Assembly (NCBI RefSeq): GCF_950023065.1
Contig: NC_088677.1
Location: forward strand, 34,059,230-34,123,229
Length of the DNA: 64,000 nt
Reading direction: 5' to 3'
DNA from: Planococcus citri
Lineage: Eukaryota; Arthropoda; Insecta; Hemiptera; Pseudococcidae
A program made the position numbers and the translations under genes. Shown piece after piece: positions 23,601-35,000 of this stretch. The number at the start of each line of letters is the position of its first letter. The stretch's first letter is position 1. The notes under the pieces are model-generated. The model ran no database searches and had not been told where the DNA came from. It was given only the letters and a program-made list of their open reading frames with translations.

Positions 23601-26600
23601 AAATGAAATTTGAATTTTATTCGATTGGGATATATGTAGTTTTTAATTGGTATCTCTTGAAGCTTATATTTCGAAATGCAGCTAAGTATATGCTCTGATT
23701 TGGAGCTTCAGTGTAAAATTTTAATTGGCATGTTGTGGGTTCGTTTTTCTTACATCGACTTTAGTTGAACTGTTTTCGTTTTTGTGATTTTTTCTGCATT
23801 AAAATGTTTTCTCACGTTTCGTATCTTTTCGTACCTTTCTTTGGAGGGGGGGGGGGGGGGGTAACGAAAAAGGAATTCAACGAACAGGGCGATTAATTTC
23901 TAATCGCTTCAAAAACGAACCTTTTCCGTAACTCATTTATTTATCAATCACAACAATAACAAAATCTTTAGATAACTACAGATAACGGACATCGTAGCCA
24001 ACTATAACTGAATTCTAGAAAGTTTAAATACAACGAAAACATAGCCAAATAATAATAATCGCGAATCCGCGACAGGGGGATTGAGTAAGAGCTCTATTCT
24101 TTATTAATAGCCTCGGTATAGTACACCTCTCCTAACAATCATCATGTCACGACACATTTACAATTATTTTCTATCATTATCGATGTTGATGAAATTAATT
24201 TTCAATCCGAAAATTTTCTAAGGATATGGCTTTCCATTAAGTAAAATTGGAAAATATTTCTGAATCAGGTACTTATTGATAATTTTGAATTTTTCTCACT
24301 TCCAATTATGTAGAACAAGTAATAAAAAATAACGTCAATATTATGTACTTACATCAGCGTATTCAGCGCATACATCGATGGAAGAAACGAAATTATGAAC
24401 GTCGTCTATCGTCCACCGTGATATACTCTCTTGGCCATCTCGACTAGGACACGTTTTATCGAGCGATGACGTGCATAATGAAAGACACGAGGCTGTTCGA
24501 TGATCAGCGATTGGAATTTGAGCGACGGTCGCGGCTGTGGCGGCATTTTGCGGCAGCGAGAATAAAAAGGAAGATTTAACGCGAGGTTTAGGAGACACGC
24601 TACCGGTACGTTTGGTTTGTTGACGTTCTTTAATTGGCTTTTGATTGGAACTTGTCATCGAGTTATCGGTCGTATTAAAATTATCAGTCGAACTCGGTGG
24701 TCGTTTTAGTTTTTTCGAATTACACGGTTGTGAATTGGAGGATAAATCTAAAGGATTAAGAGCAATATCTGGCGGCCTTTTTATACCGCTACTTTTCATG
24801 TACGATTCTAATTGGCTAACGCTGCCTGCGCCGGCAGTACGTACCATATTTAATAACGCTTGAGTCGACGACATATCTACTAAAGGTGAAAATAATGGTA
24901 GATTAGCTACCGAAGGAACAGAAGACGAATTAAAAGTATTTAAACCGAAACTAGAAAATAATGAGTTTTGAGCGTCCGTCGCGTTTAAAATTTGTTTCAA
25001 ATCGATATCGTTATCTTTGGTATTCGACGGTGTTAAATGACAAGATGAATTTAAAACATTAGGCGGCGAATTACTATCCGAATTTAACGTCGGCACTAAA
25101 TTTACGAAAGGAGAAGTTGAATTTGTTTTAAACGACGAAAATCTAGGATCACCGAACGTTCCCGCGAAACCGTTCTTTGACGTACTATAATAACTGAAAC
25201 AGAAACCAAAACATATCGTTTAAATTTCCATTCCAATTTTCCATCCAATTCCAATGTACATAATAGAAAAAAATTGACTCACTCGTTAGGATTAGAATTA
25301 TTATACTTGGCTGCTAAACTTCTCATAATATCGCTGTAATTTCGCGCCATCGGTTGATCAATGATTTTCGAGTGTGACATTTGAGCAGCCGGTGACAGCG
25401 AAGGACTAGGGACTCGATCATTGTGATTATTTGAATTAGGAGGTGTACCGGGATACGATGACGATGGCGTATTGCTTCCCGATCCCGAAGAATTGTTATC
25501 CGTAATGGCCGACGATGGACTTAATCTTTCGGTTTTGACTTCCATCTTGAAGCTAGAAATTGGCGCGGTTGTTGTATTTGAAGCAGTAGTAACCGAAGTC
25601 ACTGTGCTAGCAGTACTTGTGAATGCAGAAGGTGTAGGACATCTGTTTTCACTTCCGATCGATGCATTAATACCATTCGTGCGTTTTTCATTCGATGACG
25701 AGGTCGTCGGCCGACGACTTTTCTTGATTCGGATGACAGGAGATTTCGTCAAACTTCGAGATTTCAACGAATCCGTTTCTAGTTTATTTTCACCTGTGGA
25801 TTATAACAGAAGATTAGTGCGTGGTTCTCAATTCTAATGACTGTGTGATCTAGTAAAATTCAATCGTATCCAGACAGTGATGAAAGAAAGTCAAAATATG
25901 AATGAAAATTAGCATTGAAGAGCAATTAAAATGAGAGAAAGTGGGTCAACAGGGGATTTCGCAATTATTTTCCCCTTTGAAATAACTTGTCCCATGCTCC
26001 TCACCCCTCCGAATTAGCCTAAGAGGACAAAATTTGGCATATTTATTAGCATAGCTATTCTAGATGTACCTTTTGGGTTTTAGACTTCTCAACTCTTCCC
26101 TGCCTATTTTCATCACTATGCACTTCTAAATTGACCGGAAGGCCGAAATTTGACTTGTACATTTTTAGGATAGGTGCCTTAGAAGTGGTTTTTGAGAGTT
26201 TCGACTTTTCAATCCCATCAACTTTTTTCAGCTACCATAAAGTGATTTTTTTTCAAAAAAAGGTAGGAAAATCGCCCCTTCCTCATCCAACTTTTTTGAG
26301 AGTCTGTTTCATTTTTTCATTTTTTTTTTGAAATGATTTTTCAATTTCAATTTTAATACTTATTCTTTTTCAAATTTGGAGAATTTCTCAAATTTTTTAG
26401 TATTTTAATAAAGAATTAAAATAATCCACAAAAATTACAAAAAAAAAAAATAGTCTGTATTGAAAATAAAATTTTTCCAAAAAATTAAAGCGAACAGAAT
26501 TTGTAAAAACACAGTGGACGTAACACTTTGGATTGCCTTCATCCAATGTGAGACTGAATATGGTTGGAAATATCGTGAAACCCAGCGAGCCAACTATAGC

Positions 26601-29600
26601 AATCGTTGCAAAAAATCAGTAAATCCATTGCAAAGAATGGAAATAAAACAAAACACGTTCGAATTAATTTTCAAATTCATTAAATACGAGAAATTTAGAT
26701 TACAACGCGGATGAAAACATTATTCAAACGTTTAAAGTATTGTTTAAGATCTGTAGTGTTCTATTATTCGAAGGCCTCTCACGTTTTGGGCTTCTTCTAT
26801 TTCTTCTGTATACCTACTCGGCGAAGGTCTACAACAATCTAAACAATTTATCTCCACACTAACTAACAGGTCATCACTTCAAACTCACATATATAACTTC
26901 TGTTCAAACAGTAGGTGTACCTACCTTATCTTTGGTACGTGAAACATTTCACGTTACATTTGAATCGCATTATAATTAGTTATCGTGGATAGGTGTATTA
27001 GTACCTATATAGATGATGCTAGATACATATGTTTTTTTTTACGCCTACAAAATACTAAATGGTGCTTATTTGAAATCTGAATGTAATGTCCCGAAGAATC
27101 AAAGTGATGTCAATACTACCTGGGTAGGTCTTAAAGACATGTATGACCTGTACGCTTTCTGAACTCTTCAAATCCTTAAAAAGGCTGCTCTTACTCTGCT
27201 TTTTTGAAAACCCTCAAATAACCATACTCTTTCCTACTACTCTGACTCTACTCTCGCACTCCTTGGAATTCGTCGAAATCTGTTTCAATTAATTAATTTT
27301 ATATTCTGAGATGATTGTAACGATTGGCTATTCGGGAATTTCAATGACAAGTTCTTTTTTCTTCAGTGGTTTTCTGTGCATATACCTGCATACGTAAGTA
27401 AATATAGTGCATGTATACAGGTAGGTAAATAAAGTAAAGTATGTAACAACTATTGAAAACCACTGATATAGAGCATGACCTAAAATGAACAACTTATATA
27501 TTTTACATTGAAGTTTCCAGGTAACTGCTATGTCGGACTTTTTCTGATATAAAAATAAATATTAATCTTTTTACAATGTTATTTATATATTGATCTGGAA
27601 AATATCGATAAATATCAATTGATTTGCTATTGATAGAAAGTTTATGCTCCTTCGTCTGAGTATATAGGTACCTTACCTTCCTAGTACCTTTTCTCGTATA
27701 AGTGTACCTATTGGATTTGATTGTATCGTGATATCCACATAACCGAGTAGGTATATGTTTCATGGCAATTTCAAAATTCCTCTATTACGTGTTGGATTTA
27801 TTAACGATCGAATGTGAATTTTTTATTCGATATAAGTTTCATTATTTGAAAACTGTACTCGCGAAAATCAGTAAATGCAGTTCCTCAAACTTGAGCACGA
27901 GTAAGTTTCGCATCCTAGATTAGTATGTGATAATCCTTCAAGTAGTTCATTAGGTAGATATACTTGTAAATGTAAAAAAATCTGATTAAAAACACCTTAA
28001 AATGAAAGATTTTTATAATGAAAATATTCGAAAAAAATGCGCGGAAAGAAAAGCGCTGAGGAGCAAAAATTTTCACAGCCAAATTTTTTTAGGGCTCAAG
28101 GACTAACTTCGTGTGATATTTTGAAAATTTTAGAAAATGATCGCAGAGCATTTGAGATGCAAAATGTGCCCTGAGTTAATATTTACCTTCTCGCACAGCA
28201 TGTAAAAGTTGATCAAGTAGGTATAGTAGAAACGTAGGTAATTCAGGCAACATTTCAAGAAAAAACAGTTTGAAATGGAAAAAACTGAAGATGCGAAGTA
28301 TCTATTTTTGAAAATACACTGGAAATTTTTTATGACAAATTTTCTTCTAATTTGAAATTTTTTTCGGTGATACATGAATTTGATCTAGTTGATTTTCGTG
28401 AAAGGGAGGTCGAGTTGAGAGGTTTCTGAAAAAAAGTGAAAAAATTGAGATTTTCCAACAAAAAATCACGAAAAATGTGCTTGTAGAAAAATCTTCAAAT
28501 TACCGATTTGAGATTAAAAATTATTGAAAAACATTGAAAGTTTATTCTGTGGTACAATTCTTTGGTAATTCGGTGTCGATCTCATGGTCCTTCATTTCGC
28601 GAGCTTTTCAGAAAATCGGGATCCAAGGAAAATCGCTCCCTTTACACACCTCCTCTCTACTGCCCTGTCAACACGAATAATTAAACCACTTTTTTCGAGC
28701 CGTTAGAGATTTGGTTTATGTTTTCAAATATCTTCTTAATATTTTGATCACTCGACAGTTTCAATCCCCTTCCGCTTCAGGTCCAACTTTGTGTTGCATT
28801 TGTTTAAAGAATCGAATTGATTTTATCGCTCATTTCTGTCAAGTTTTCATTTAAGATGAAACATAGGTTAAATATTTTTTTCCTTTCATTTTCAGGCTTA
28901 TATGTATTTTCGTGACTTCGTCTTCAAATACAATAATTAGAACAACAAATTGTCCCGTCTTTATAAAAAAAAAAATCTGTAGAAAAAAGAACACTCAAAC
29001 CGAGTTGTATCAGTTTTTTTATCTTATTTTTTTTTTAATCGTATCGTCCACATTTTTTATTTTATTTTTTATCAATTTTATTCGTATAAGTGGCGACTTT
29101 GCTTTTTTTAATTCTTTTATTTATTTATTTTTTTAATATTAAATCTAACAAGACTAGTTGATGTAAACCTGTTCCATTTCTTCAGAATGTTCGATTATTT
29201 ACTTCTAACTAAACCGATAAAGATGGGCAGGTATTATTGGTATGTACATGCTTTCATTTTATTTTTTAAACCGCGTATGCTGTTGAAATGGAGTGGAATA
29301 AGTATCCATCGGATGAAAATGAGGAACCATTGCTGTTTTATTTCACGTGCAGTTTTGTTTTTAAAGACAAATACGAGTACAGCTTTGGTATTGCAATTCA
29401 TTGAAAAGATTGATTTTTGAGTAGATTTCATGCTTTTTAAATTGTCGAATGAAAATAGGCACACAAGATAGATAAAAACAAAGGGTTGAACACTTGAAAA
29501 ATTAAATTTTTTTTTTGGAAAAACAGTACTTTTGATCCTTGTCACCCAGTGGCAAAAATATGTAGTAAATGAAATTATCTCTAGATGCATTTTATTTTAT

Positions 29601-31549
29601 CATTTCGTCCTGTTTCTGATTTCTACCTCGTTCACGTATGAGCTGAGAGCTGGTCAGTTATTGAATAGATTCACCTCATGTGTTACTTCTATGGACGTAC
29701 AAATCGCACATTATTATTCAGGTAAGGACACTTCCTACTTGTTTCGAGGTCACTAATTATGAACCTGAAATCATTATAACACTGACCATTTGATCATCTC
29801 TAATCTTTAGCGGGATTTCAACTTATTGAAAAAACTCTTTTTGAAATTTGAAAGTAAAGCTGAAATATTGTTGCTATAAAGAACTATTTTGGAATTAACG
29901 ATACGAGTACATAGCTCCACCTCAAACTTGGTGGATTGCGAAGCCAATTATTGGAATTTCATACCACTATGAACTTTCAGTTTTGATTCGACCCCCTAAT
30001 TGGTTACATTTTAGTTTGAATTTTATTAATGTTTTTCTGACATTTCGATGAATAGATATAACTATTAATATTTTACCTCAATTAGCTTTATGCTTTGTTA
30101 ATTTTTTTTAGATCAAATTTTCAATTTTTTGATGTAGGTACCTAGTAAGTTACCTATCTGTACTATCTAATTCTGAATGTTTCTATTTTTCAAAAAAATC
30201 CAATTTCAGCTATTTTTAAAATTATTTTTTCTCTTAATTAATGAATAGGTGCCAACTATTTTTCTGATAAGATCACTTCTCTACAAAATAATCTTAAAGA
30301 TGAAACTCCAAAAAAAAAAAAAAAAGTTTCATCCTGATTTATCAATACAAGGATCACTCAGTAAGTAAAGTTCCCACACCTGGCTGGTATTTGCATGTTC
30401 TAAAAATAAAGAAAAATTGAAACCAAAATTGAATCAGTTTGGATTTTTATGTTTTTTTTTCGGTGGTTCCATTAGGTTGGACTTTATTTTTTTTCAATGT
30501 AAGCTATGATCTCACAACATGCATTTTTTTTTTCAAAATTATGTTTCAAAGTTAGTTTTAGGAAGTTAATTTTTCAGTATAAGGGGATGGGAATCAAATT
30601 AAACTACTTCCTATTCTTCAATTCTACCGGACTGGCCTTACATTAGAGAAATATTTAGCTCCAATCAATAATGTGAGGAATATTTTAGCGTGAGATGTAA
30701 TATATTTTTTCAAAGTTTTCCAAAATGCGGTTTTATGGGTACCTACCTATATTCTTAGGTAAAAGACCTTCAAGTGTGAGCTGTCTGCTCACTTTTCACA
30801 CATTTTGACAATAACAACATTTCGGATATAAGATGGATGATCACTCCCTCGGCCTCTTCCTTTCCTTGCAATATTGATCAAAAATCGACTGTTGTGAAAA
30901 AGTTGACATTTTTCAATTGGAAAAAATCAAGACTTTTGCAGGAAAAATGAAGGGATAGAAAATTAAAAGGCATAATGATCACCCACCTGTTGAGTGTGAG
31001 ATATTTTTTTTCGAGAACTCAATGAGCTTTGTTTTTATGTGATACTTTTAGGAATAATTAGAAAGCTCAACAACTTTATTGAACAAATTTTTTATGATTT
31101 CTCAAATGAGCGTCTTGTTTCCTCTATGTATTTTAAAATTTAAATTCGAATTTGTCCTCTAGATTTTGAAATTATAACTACATATAAAAATATCAAAGCT
31201 TTCCTTTTTGTAAAAATACCTGTCATTTACATTTTTTTGAAATTTCATAGAAACTCATCCGGTCATCCCAAAGGAGAAGCAAACCACAAAAATGGCCGGC
31301 AAGATTCAACGAAACGAATAATTTGTAGAACAGAGATCCTGGTCAATCAATGAAAAGACTACTTCCAAATTATCATTATTTTTTCTTCAGAATAATATAA
31401 CTTTCTCATTATTTGAAGAAGTTCTCGAGAGCATCTCAGTCTTATAATTGGTTACATATTTCAAAAGTCAACTCAAAAATTGAAAATTTACCTGTATTGT
31501 AACACCAAGAAGGCCAAATGACGGAGCTATCCGTCTCCACTTCACGCAT
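8387..31549 (-). CDS. SAM-domain protein with PLDLS motif (four coding exons, 553 codons)
   Basis: Exons 31549-31492, 25793-25283, 25193-24353 and 8638-8387 join in phases 1, 2 and 0 and give one open frame from ATG to TAA. Residues ~20-440 are Ser/Asn/Pro/Thr-rich and probably disordered. A PLDLS motif, the classic CtBP-binding form, is at 337-341. The SAM domain is at ~450-513 (WTIDDVHNFVSS...EYAD joined to NFREQSIDG...LLTEEHL...MKLGPALK). This is the SAM type found in Polycomb-group, L3MBTL and SAMD7/SAMD11 proteins. It is followed by HCNVCMHCLHCHG (514-526), with cysteines every third residue. By family knowledge such SAM domains self-associate or link repressor complexes in the nucleus, so a transcriptional corepressor role is the best inference. 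The exact orthologue is not certain, so no symbol is given. Confidence 0.85.
10310..11400. repeat. Tandem array of ~147-bp units, about seven copies
   Basis: The marker CAGCTGAATTTATGG recurs at about 10364, 10511, 10658, 10798, 10943, 11090, 11237 and 11363, giving spacings of 147, 147, 140, 145, 147, 147 and 126. Each unit carries multiple TGGTGA words and a perfect 8-bp stem, TCTGGTGA...TCACCAGA, with a short loop. Units are imperfect copies with small indels; the first and last are decayed. No coding function is implied, because frames across it are interrupted. Confidence 0.9.
12880..13160. other. GC-richer block of unknown nature in the SAM-gene intron
   Basis: Base composition and complexity rise sharply here (AGCGGCCTGAGGCGAAACGG, GGTCGAGCTGACC, CTTGAAGCGAGGTCAC). 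There is no long frame, no tRNA-like TψC arm and no clear terminal inverted repeats. It could be an old SINE or LINE tail, or an unannotated non-coding RNA. Confidence 0.3.
18060..18720. other. CpG-richer, high-complexity intronic block
   Basis: CpG dinucleotides are frequent (TCGCGTCGATTATCCG, CAGCGCATCGCCAGG, ACGCCACGCATCGTGCGCCG) in contrast to the AT-rich surroundings. No frame is open on either strand for more than a short distance. A conserved intronic regulatory element is a reasonable guess but nothing here proves it. Confidence 0.3.
19324..19948. mobile_element. 625-bp foldback element with internal tandem duplication
   Basis: The ends are inverted copies starting AAGGGAGGTGCCCC and continuing through GTGACATTCACCGATTTCAA to CTCTATCCAATG-type sequence, about 80 bases each. 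Between them, two direct copies of a ~180-bp unit each carry a CAGCTGA..ATTTCACCGTGGGC block, TCTCATCATGT, AAAATGCCCAAATAATAT and GTATGCGACCT. No protein is encoded. This is the structure of a non-autonomous MITE or foldback element with internal expansion. Confidence 0.8.
20200..20975. repeat. Degenerate array of TTTTGCCAAAAATTGC-like words
   Basis: Short units of roughly 30-60 bases, each with TTTTTGCCAAAAATTG or TTGCTAAAA and often GTCTCGCTTTT, are repeated irregularly through this stretch. The same words resume immediately right of the foldback element (23401-23505), so the element appears to have inserted into the array. A looser relative lies at 16980-17060. Confidence 0.6.
20978..23400. 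mobile_element. 2.4 kb foldback element with ~620-bp inverted arms
   Basis: The left arm (20978-21598) and right arm (22779-23400) are inverted copies beginning GGGTATAGGAGGAT and differing at only a few positions. A 66-codon frame in one arm (21044-21244) is translated identically from the other (23133-23333). The ~1.18 kb between the arms is unrelated to the arms and contains C-rich degenerate sub-repeats. No transposase-like frame is present. Arm identity this high points to a recent insertion or ongoing gene conversion. Confidence 0.88.
24353..25193 (-). CDS. SAM gene, third coding exon (PLDLS motif and first half of SAM)
   Basis: The acceptor is ctgtttcag|TTATTATAG, 89 bases after the previous donor; the donor is GCTGAT|gtaagt. 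The exon is 841 bp. It joins upstream as GA+T (Asp) and encodes DYYSTSKNGFAG, an Asn/Ser-rich stretch, LNPLDLSS (PLDLS at residues 337-341) and KKLKRPPS. It ends within the first SAM helices, ISRWTIDDVHNFVSSIDV then CAEYAD, leaving the domain to be completed 15.7 kb away. Confidence 0.92.
25283..25793 (-). CDS. SAM gene, second coding exon (low-complexity Ser/Thr/Asn/Pro region)
   Basis: The acceptor is aatccacag|GTGAAAAT and the donor is CCTAACGA|gtgagt; 511 bp. It encodes a basic stretch (RIKKSRRPTTSSS, a plausible nuclear localisation signal) followed by Ser/Thr/Asn/Pro-rich sequence, PGTPPNSNN and PSPSLSP motifs (potential proline-directed phosphorylation sites), and ends in MRSLAAKYNNSNPN. 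The exon is much richer in CpG than flanking intron. Confidence 0.9.
25794..31491 (-). other. 5.7 kb first intron of the SAM gene
   Basis: Runs from the donor at 31491 to the acceptor at 25794. It is AT-rich, with poly-A and poly-T runs and TAGGTA words (for example 27418-27430 and 27665-27690). I see no exon, RNA gene or intact element in it. The short frames at 28912-29136 and 29234-29590 are T-rich and look accidental. Confidence 0.5.
31492..31549 (-). CDS. SAM gene, first coding exon
   Basis: ATG at 31549-31547 opens a 58-bp coding stretch, MREVETDSSVIWPSWCYNT, ending at the donor AATACAG|gtaaat. The frame is closed by TGA six codons upstream of the ATG, which fixes the start. The single trailing G joins the GT at the head of the next exon as a glycine codon, keeping the frame into GENKLETDS. 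It lies 5.7 kb from the next exon. The phase match and strong donor support the link; transcript data would settle it. Confidence 0.65.
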
Positions 31550-32050
31550 TTCTCCGAAGAGTATCAGATCTCATAATAACAGTTTTTAATCACCAAATTT
31601 ATTCGTACAAAAAAACACTTCACGAAATCCGAAAAAAACCGCACAAGATCATCGAAAACTGCACCTTAAGTTCTACAATATACCGAAGTACATAAATTCA
31701 CTTCACGCGCGAAAAAAATCACCCGGTTGATCAATGATCGATTACGTAACCGCATCGATAGGTAGCTTAAGAAAACAACAACATAGTACACTCTGCCGAA
31801 GCTTACTCGTTAACCGACGAAATGGTCATCTTTAAAATTTGAACTTTTGATACATGTGACTTTGGTAGCCGAAATCTTTGTAACAACATAATGTATATAA
31901 TGACGCAAGGACGTTTGTTTAAAAAGTGAGGTTATATTACACCTGTGGATTGTTGCTCTACTTGTAGGCACAAACACGCATGCGCACTTCTGTAGGTGAG
32001 AAACTCGACAGTGATAATCAACACTGGCTGCAAGCTGCATGACCCATGAC
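31550..32050 (-). promoter_or_regulatory. Probable 5' UTR and promoter region of the SAM gene
   Basis: Directly upstream of the chosen ATG. The stretch is richer in CpG than the flanks and carries GCATGCGC at 31978-31985, the core of the NRF-1/Erect-wing type palindrome. It also holds CATCGATAGG near 31753-31762, one base from the insect DRE (TATCGATA). No TATA box is at an obvious distance. The transcription start cannot be placed from sequence alone. Confidence 0.4.
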
Positions 32051-35000
32051 CAAATGTGCGCGGTATCTATCTTCCAAGTCTATTTAAAAAAGTTGTCTTT
32101 GTTTTCAATGTATCGGAAGCAATTAATCTTTGGCAAATCAGACATGTAGCGTATTAGATTGGAATCTGTATCTATGCGCTGTACCTTTTTTTCTCCTTCT
32201 ATGTACCTTACCTATACGAGTGTAGCTTGGGTAAATATTATTTTAATATGTCGATGGATGCAGCTACCGCCTAAACAGCTATACTTAGTTGATCGGTAGA
32301 ACAGGCAATGAAACTGGATCGTGATGGTGTTTTTTTTGAAATTTATTCGTTAAAATATATACCTGGCTAATTTAGAACCTGAAAATTCTCATGCATCGAG
32401 AATTCTCTGTCGTTTAATGTAGTCGAATGTCGAAGTTGTTTATACAATGTTTAGTATATCTGCCACTTTTACTTGGCACCTTCTGCACCTAATGCGACGT
32501 TTTTTTTTCTTCTTCCTTAAAATATTTAAAATACATTTATCTACAATTTTACCAACGAAATCGATTCGATCTGACGTGAATTGTATTCGTATAGTCTCGT
32601 ATGTGGTTTTTGGTAGTTATATGCTGGTCCAAGGTTGTGATCTTTTAGTACCTATACCTAATTATTTTTTCTTCTCTCGTTTGAACTTGTTTGTAAAGTA
32701 CCCGCGACCTAAGCCAGTGTAAAGATCGTAGGTAATATGTTAGTTAGTTCTGGTTCAAATGTCAGGGGCTTGACAACGAGATGAGATGTTAATATTATTA
32801 GTAGAATGTGCTGATTATTCGTTTCAAAAAATCAATTCGGTCTCGAATTATAATTATCGACTGTTTTGACATTTTGTCGCGAATGGAAATGAGTGGAAAG
32901 TTTTTTGTTTGTACCTACTAATTAATAGGCTTATAGGTAATTAAGTATATATTTTTGCTATTGGTGACACGTATGGCATTTTTTGCGAGGGGAAGGGGAG
33001 TGTCATTGGAGACCTTGATCTTTTCAAAACAATGAATGAAATGAGAGCGCAGAATTTACTTTTTTTTCAAAAAGAATGTGATTGCTAGTACCCCCACTCC
33101 CCAGTTATAGTGTTCCCTGTGGAAGGGTTCAGAAGGAGCCAGATAGAAAAAATTAGGCCTCACTCGTGTTCTGTACTTCCAAATTTAATATATCGCACGA
33201 CTTCGTCAGTATTTTCATGTTTTGATTCTAATTGGGGGGGGGGTACGCTTTTGGGGAGTGGAAGGAGTAAAAAACAAGCCAGATTTGTATACAGGGTCTT
33301 CCAAAATATACCACTGGACATGGTGGGGCACGTTTCAGCGGAAATATTCATTTTAAAAGTACCTCAAGTATGTACATACATATTTCAAACTATAACGTAT
33401 TTTTTCCTCAAAATTTTGAACCAAAGATAGCATTAAGTTGTAATTAAATTTTTCAAGTTGCACTTTCAATAAAAAAGTCAAACTTTCAACTTTTCAACAT
33501 TTTTTAGACTTTTTCAAGTCTGCGCAAAACTTTCCGAATTATATAAATTCGTTCTAATCGATGTATGATTTTTGAAAAAAATATTCATCACTGAAGATGA
33601 GATGCGCCTCCCCCCTCTAAAAATCAATTTGAGCAGCTCAAATTTTAGTTCTGAGTTGCGAATGGCTTGCTTTTTCAATGAGCTGAATTTCACTTGAATC
33701 GCGATGGACGCGAACGTTGAAGATTCTCTCGAATGAGTATAGAATTTAATAAGAAATTTTGAAAAAAAAATAAAGCTCAATGTTTTTTTATTGAATTGTT
33801 TAAAAAAAGGCTGTAAAAATCCGGAATAAAATTGAACACGAGAATTACTTGAGCTTACACGTTCTGATTTGAACGATGCTGAACTAAATCAGAAAAATAT
33901 GACTAAAGAAACACGTACTTGACTAAAATTTCAATCGCCTAAATTCATTTCTGCATTTTTAGTGAATTTCTGAGAATTATAAAAGGAGTCATTATGACAA
34001 TTTTTCACTTTTTTTATGTTTAATTATTTTTTCTCTAGTTGTACAAACTAATAGGTATACACACTGGGTATACCAAAATGGTCGAAATGACACCCAATAA
34101 GGTATATCTGTCAAAGTTGCAGGTGCTAAAGAAAGTTCACTTTTAGCCCAACCAAACCAGAGCAATTTGAAGTTCCTAAAGAAAATTTATTATTCGCTGG
34201 AGGCTCAAAAATTACCCACGCGCAGGCCTTTTCTTGTATTTCCTTCCTCGGAGGGGAGGGAGGAGGGGGGAGGTGACGCTAAATTGAAATTGCAAGTCCT
34301 TAATTTTCATACCCCCTCCCTCCCACTGTGTTTTGAGGGGAAAAAATCGAAATACCTGAATTATTTTTTTATTGTCTAAAAAAATTATAAACTTTTTCGA
34401 AATGAAAAATTTTGAACACTTTTTTTTTGCTCTTCTAGTAATAATGTTCCATAATTCAAAAATTTTCATTGTGACAATCTTGACAGATTTTGTATTTGAA
34501 TAATTTTGACCTAAAAAAAATCAAAATTTTTTGAAAAAGTTATCAAAATTTATTCATTTTTTATTTTTTTAAAATTCTTTTATTTTCTTAGTTTTTATGT
34601 CAATTTTTCAATATTTGGACATGCAGTTCCCCCGCGCTGTGTCCATCACAAGAAATGTAAAGTTCAAGTTGGAAAGTTAAATTTTTCTAATTTTTTTTTT
34701 TCATGAAAATAAATTTGTAAGTTCTCAGACAGAAATTCATAGAGGAGGTGAAGGAGCAGGAAAATGGTTCAATCTACATGAAATTCATTTCGAAGCCGCC
34801 TCATCAATTTTTGAATGGGATTGTTAATTTGTATTTATTTTTAATTACATTTTTAAATATTGGTAGGTATTAAAGTAGGTAATTACTGCTTTAAAAAAAT
34901 CATCTTACATTGTTATTATTTTTTGTCCATTAAGCAAGATATAGGTAAAAGGTCCTTATTTAGAGTTCGTGTTATAAAAACCAAAAATGTTAAATTCTTC

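Larger units (their letters stand above)
8639..24352 (-). other. 15.7 kb intron of the SAM gene
   Basis: Bounded by GTAAGT at the 5' end and TTTCAG at the 3' end. It holds the 147-bp tandem array (10310-11400), a GC-richer block (12880-13160), a CpG-richer block (18060-18720), two foldback elements (19324-19948 and 20978-23400) and a degenerate repeat array (20200-20975 with remnants at 23401-23505). Between these (8640-10300, 11400-12880, 13160-18060) I see only AT-rich DNA with short simple repeats. An open frame at 16088-16519 has no supporting feature. Confidence 0.85.

Noticed and set aside
29234..29590. 118-codon minus-strand frame
   Set aside because: Phe/Lys/Ile-rich composition typical of AT-rich noise, no splice continuity with either flanking SAM-gene exon, and a T-rich plus-strand frame overlaps it.
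31810..32040. 76-codon minus-strand frame upstream of the SAM gene
   Set aside because: No similarity seen, and it sits in the likely promoter/5' UTR. The downstream ATG at 31549 has an in-frame stop before it and joins the next exon in phase.
34245..34335. G-rich tract followed by a C-rich tract, a possible hairpin
   Set aside because: Pairing is poor outside the GGGAGG/CCTCCC words and low-complexity composition explains it.
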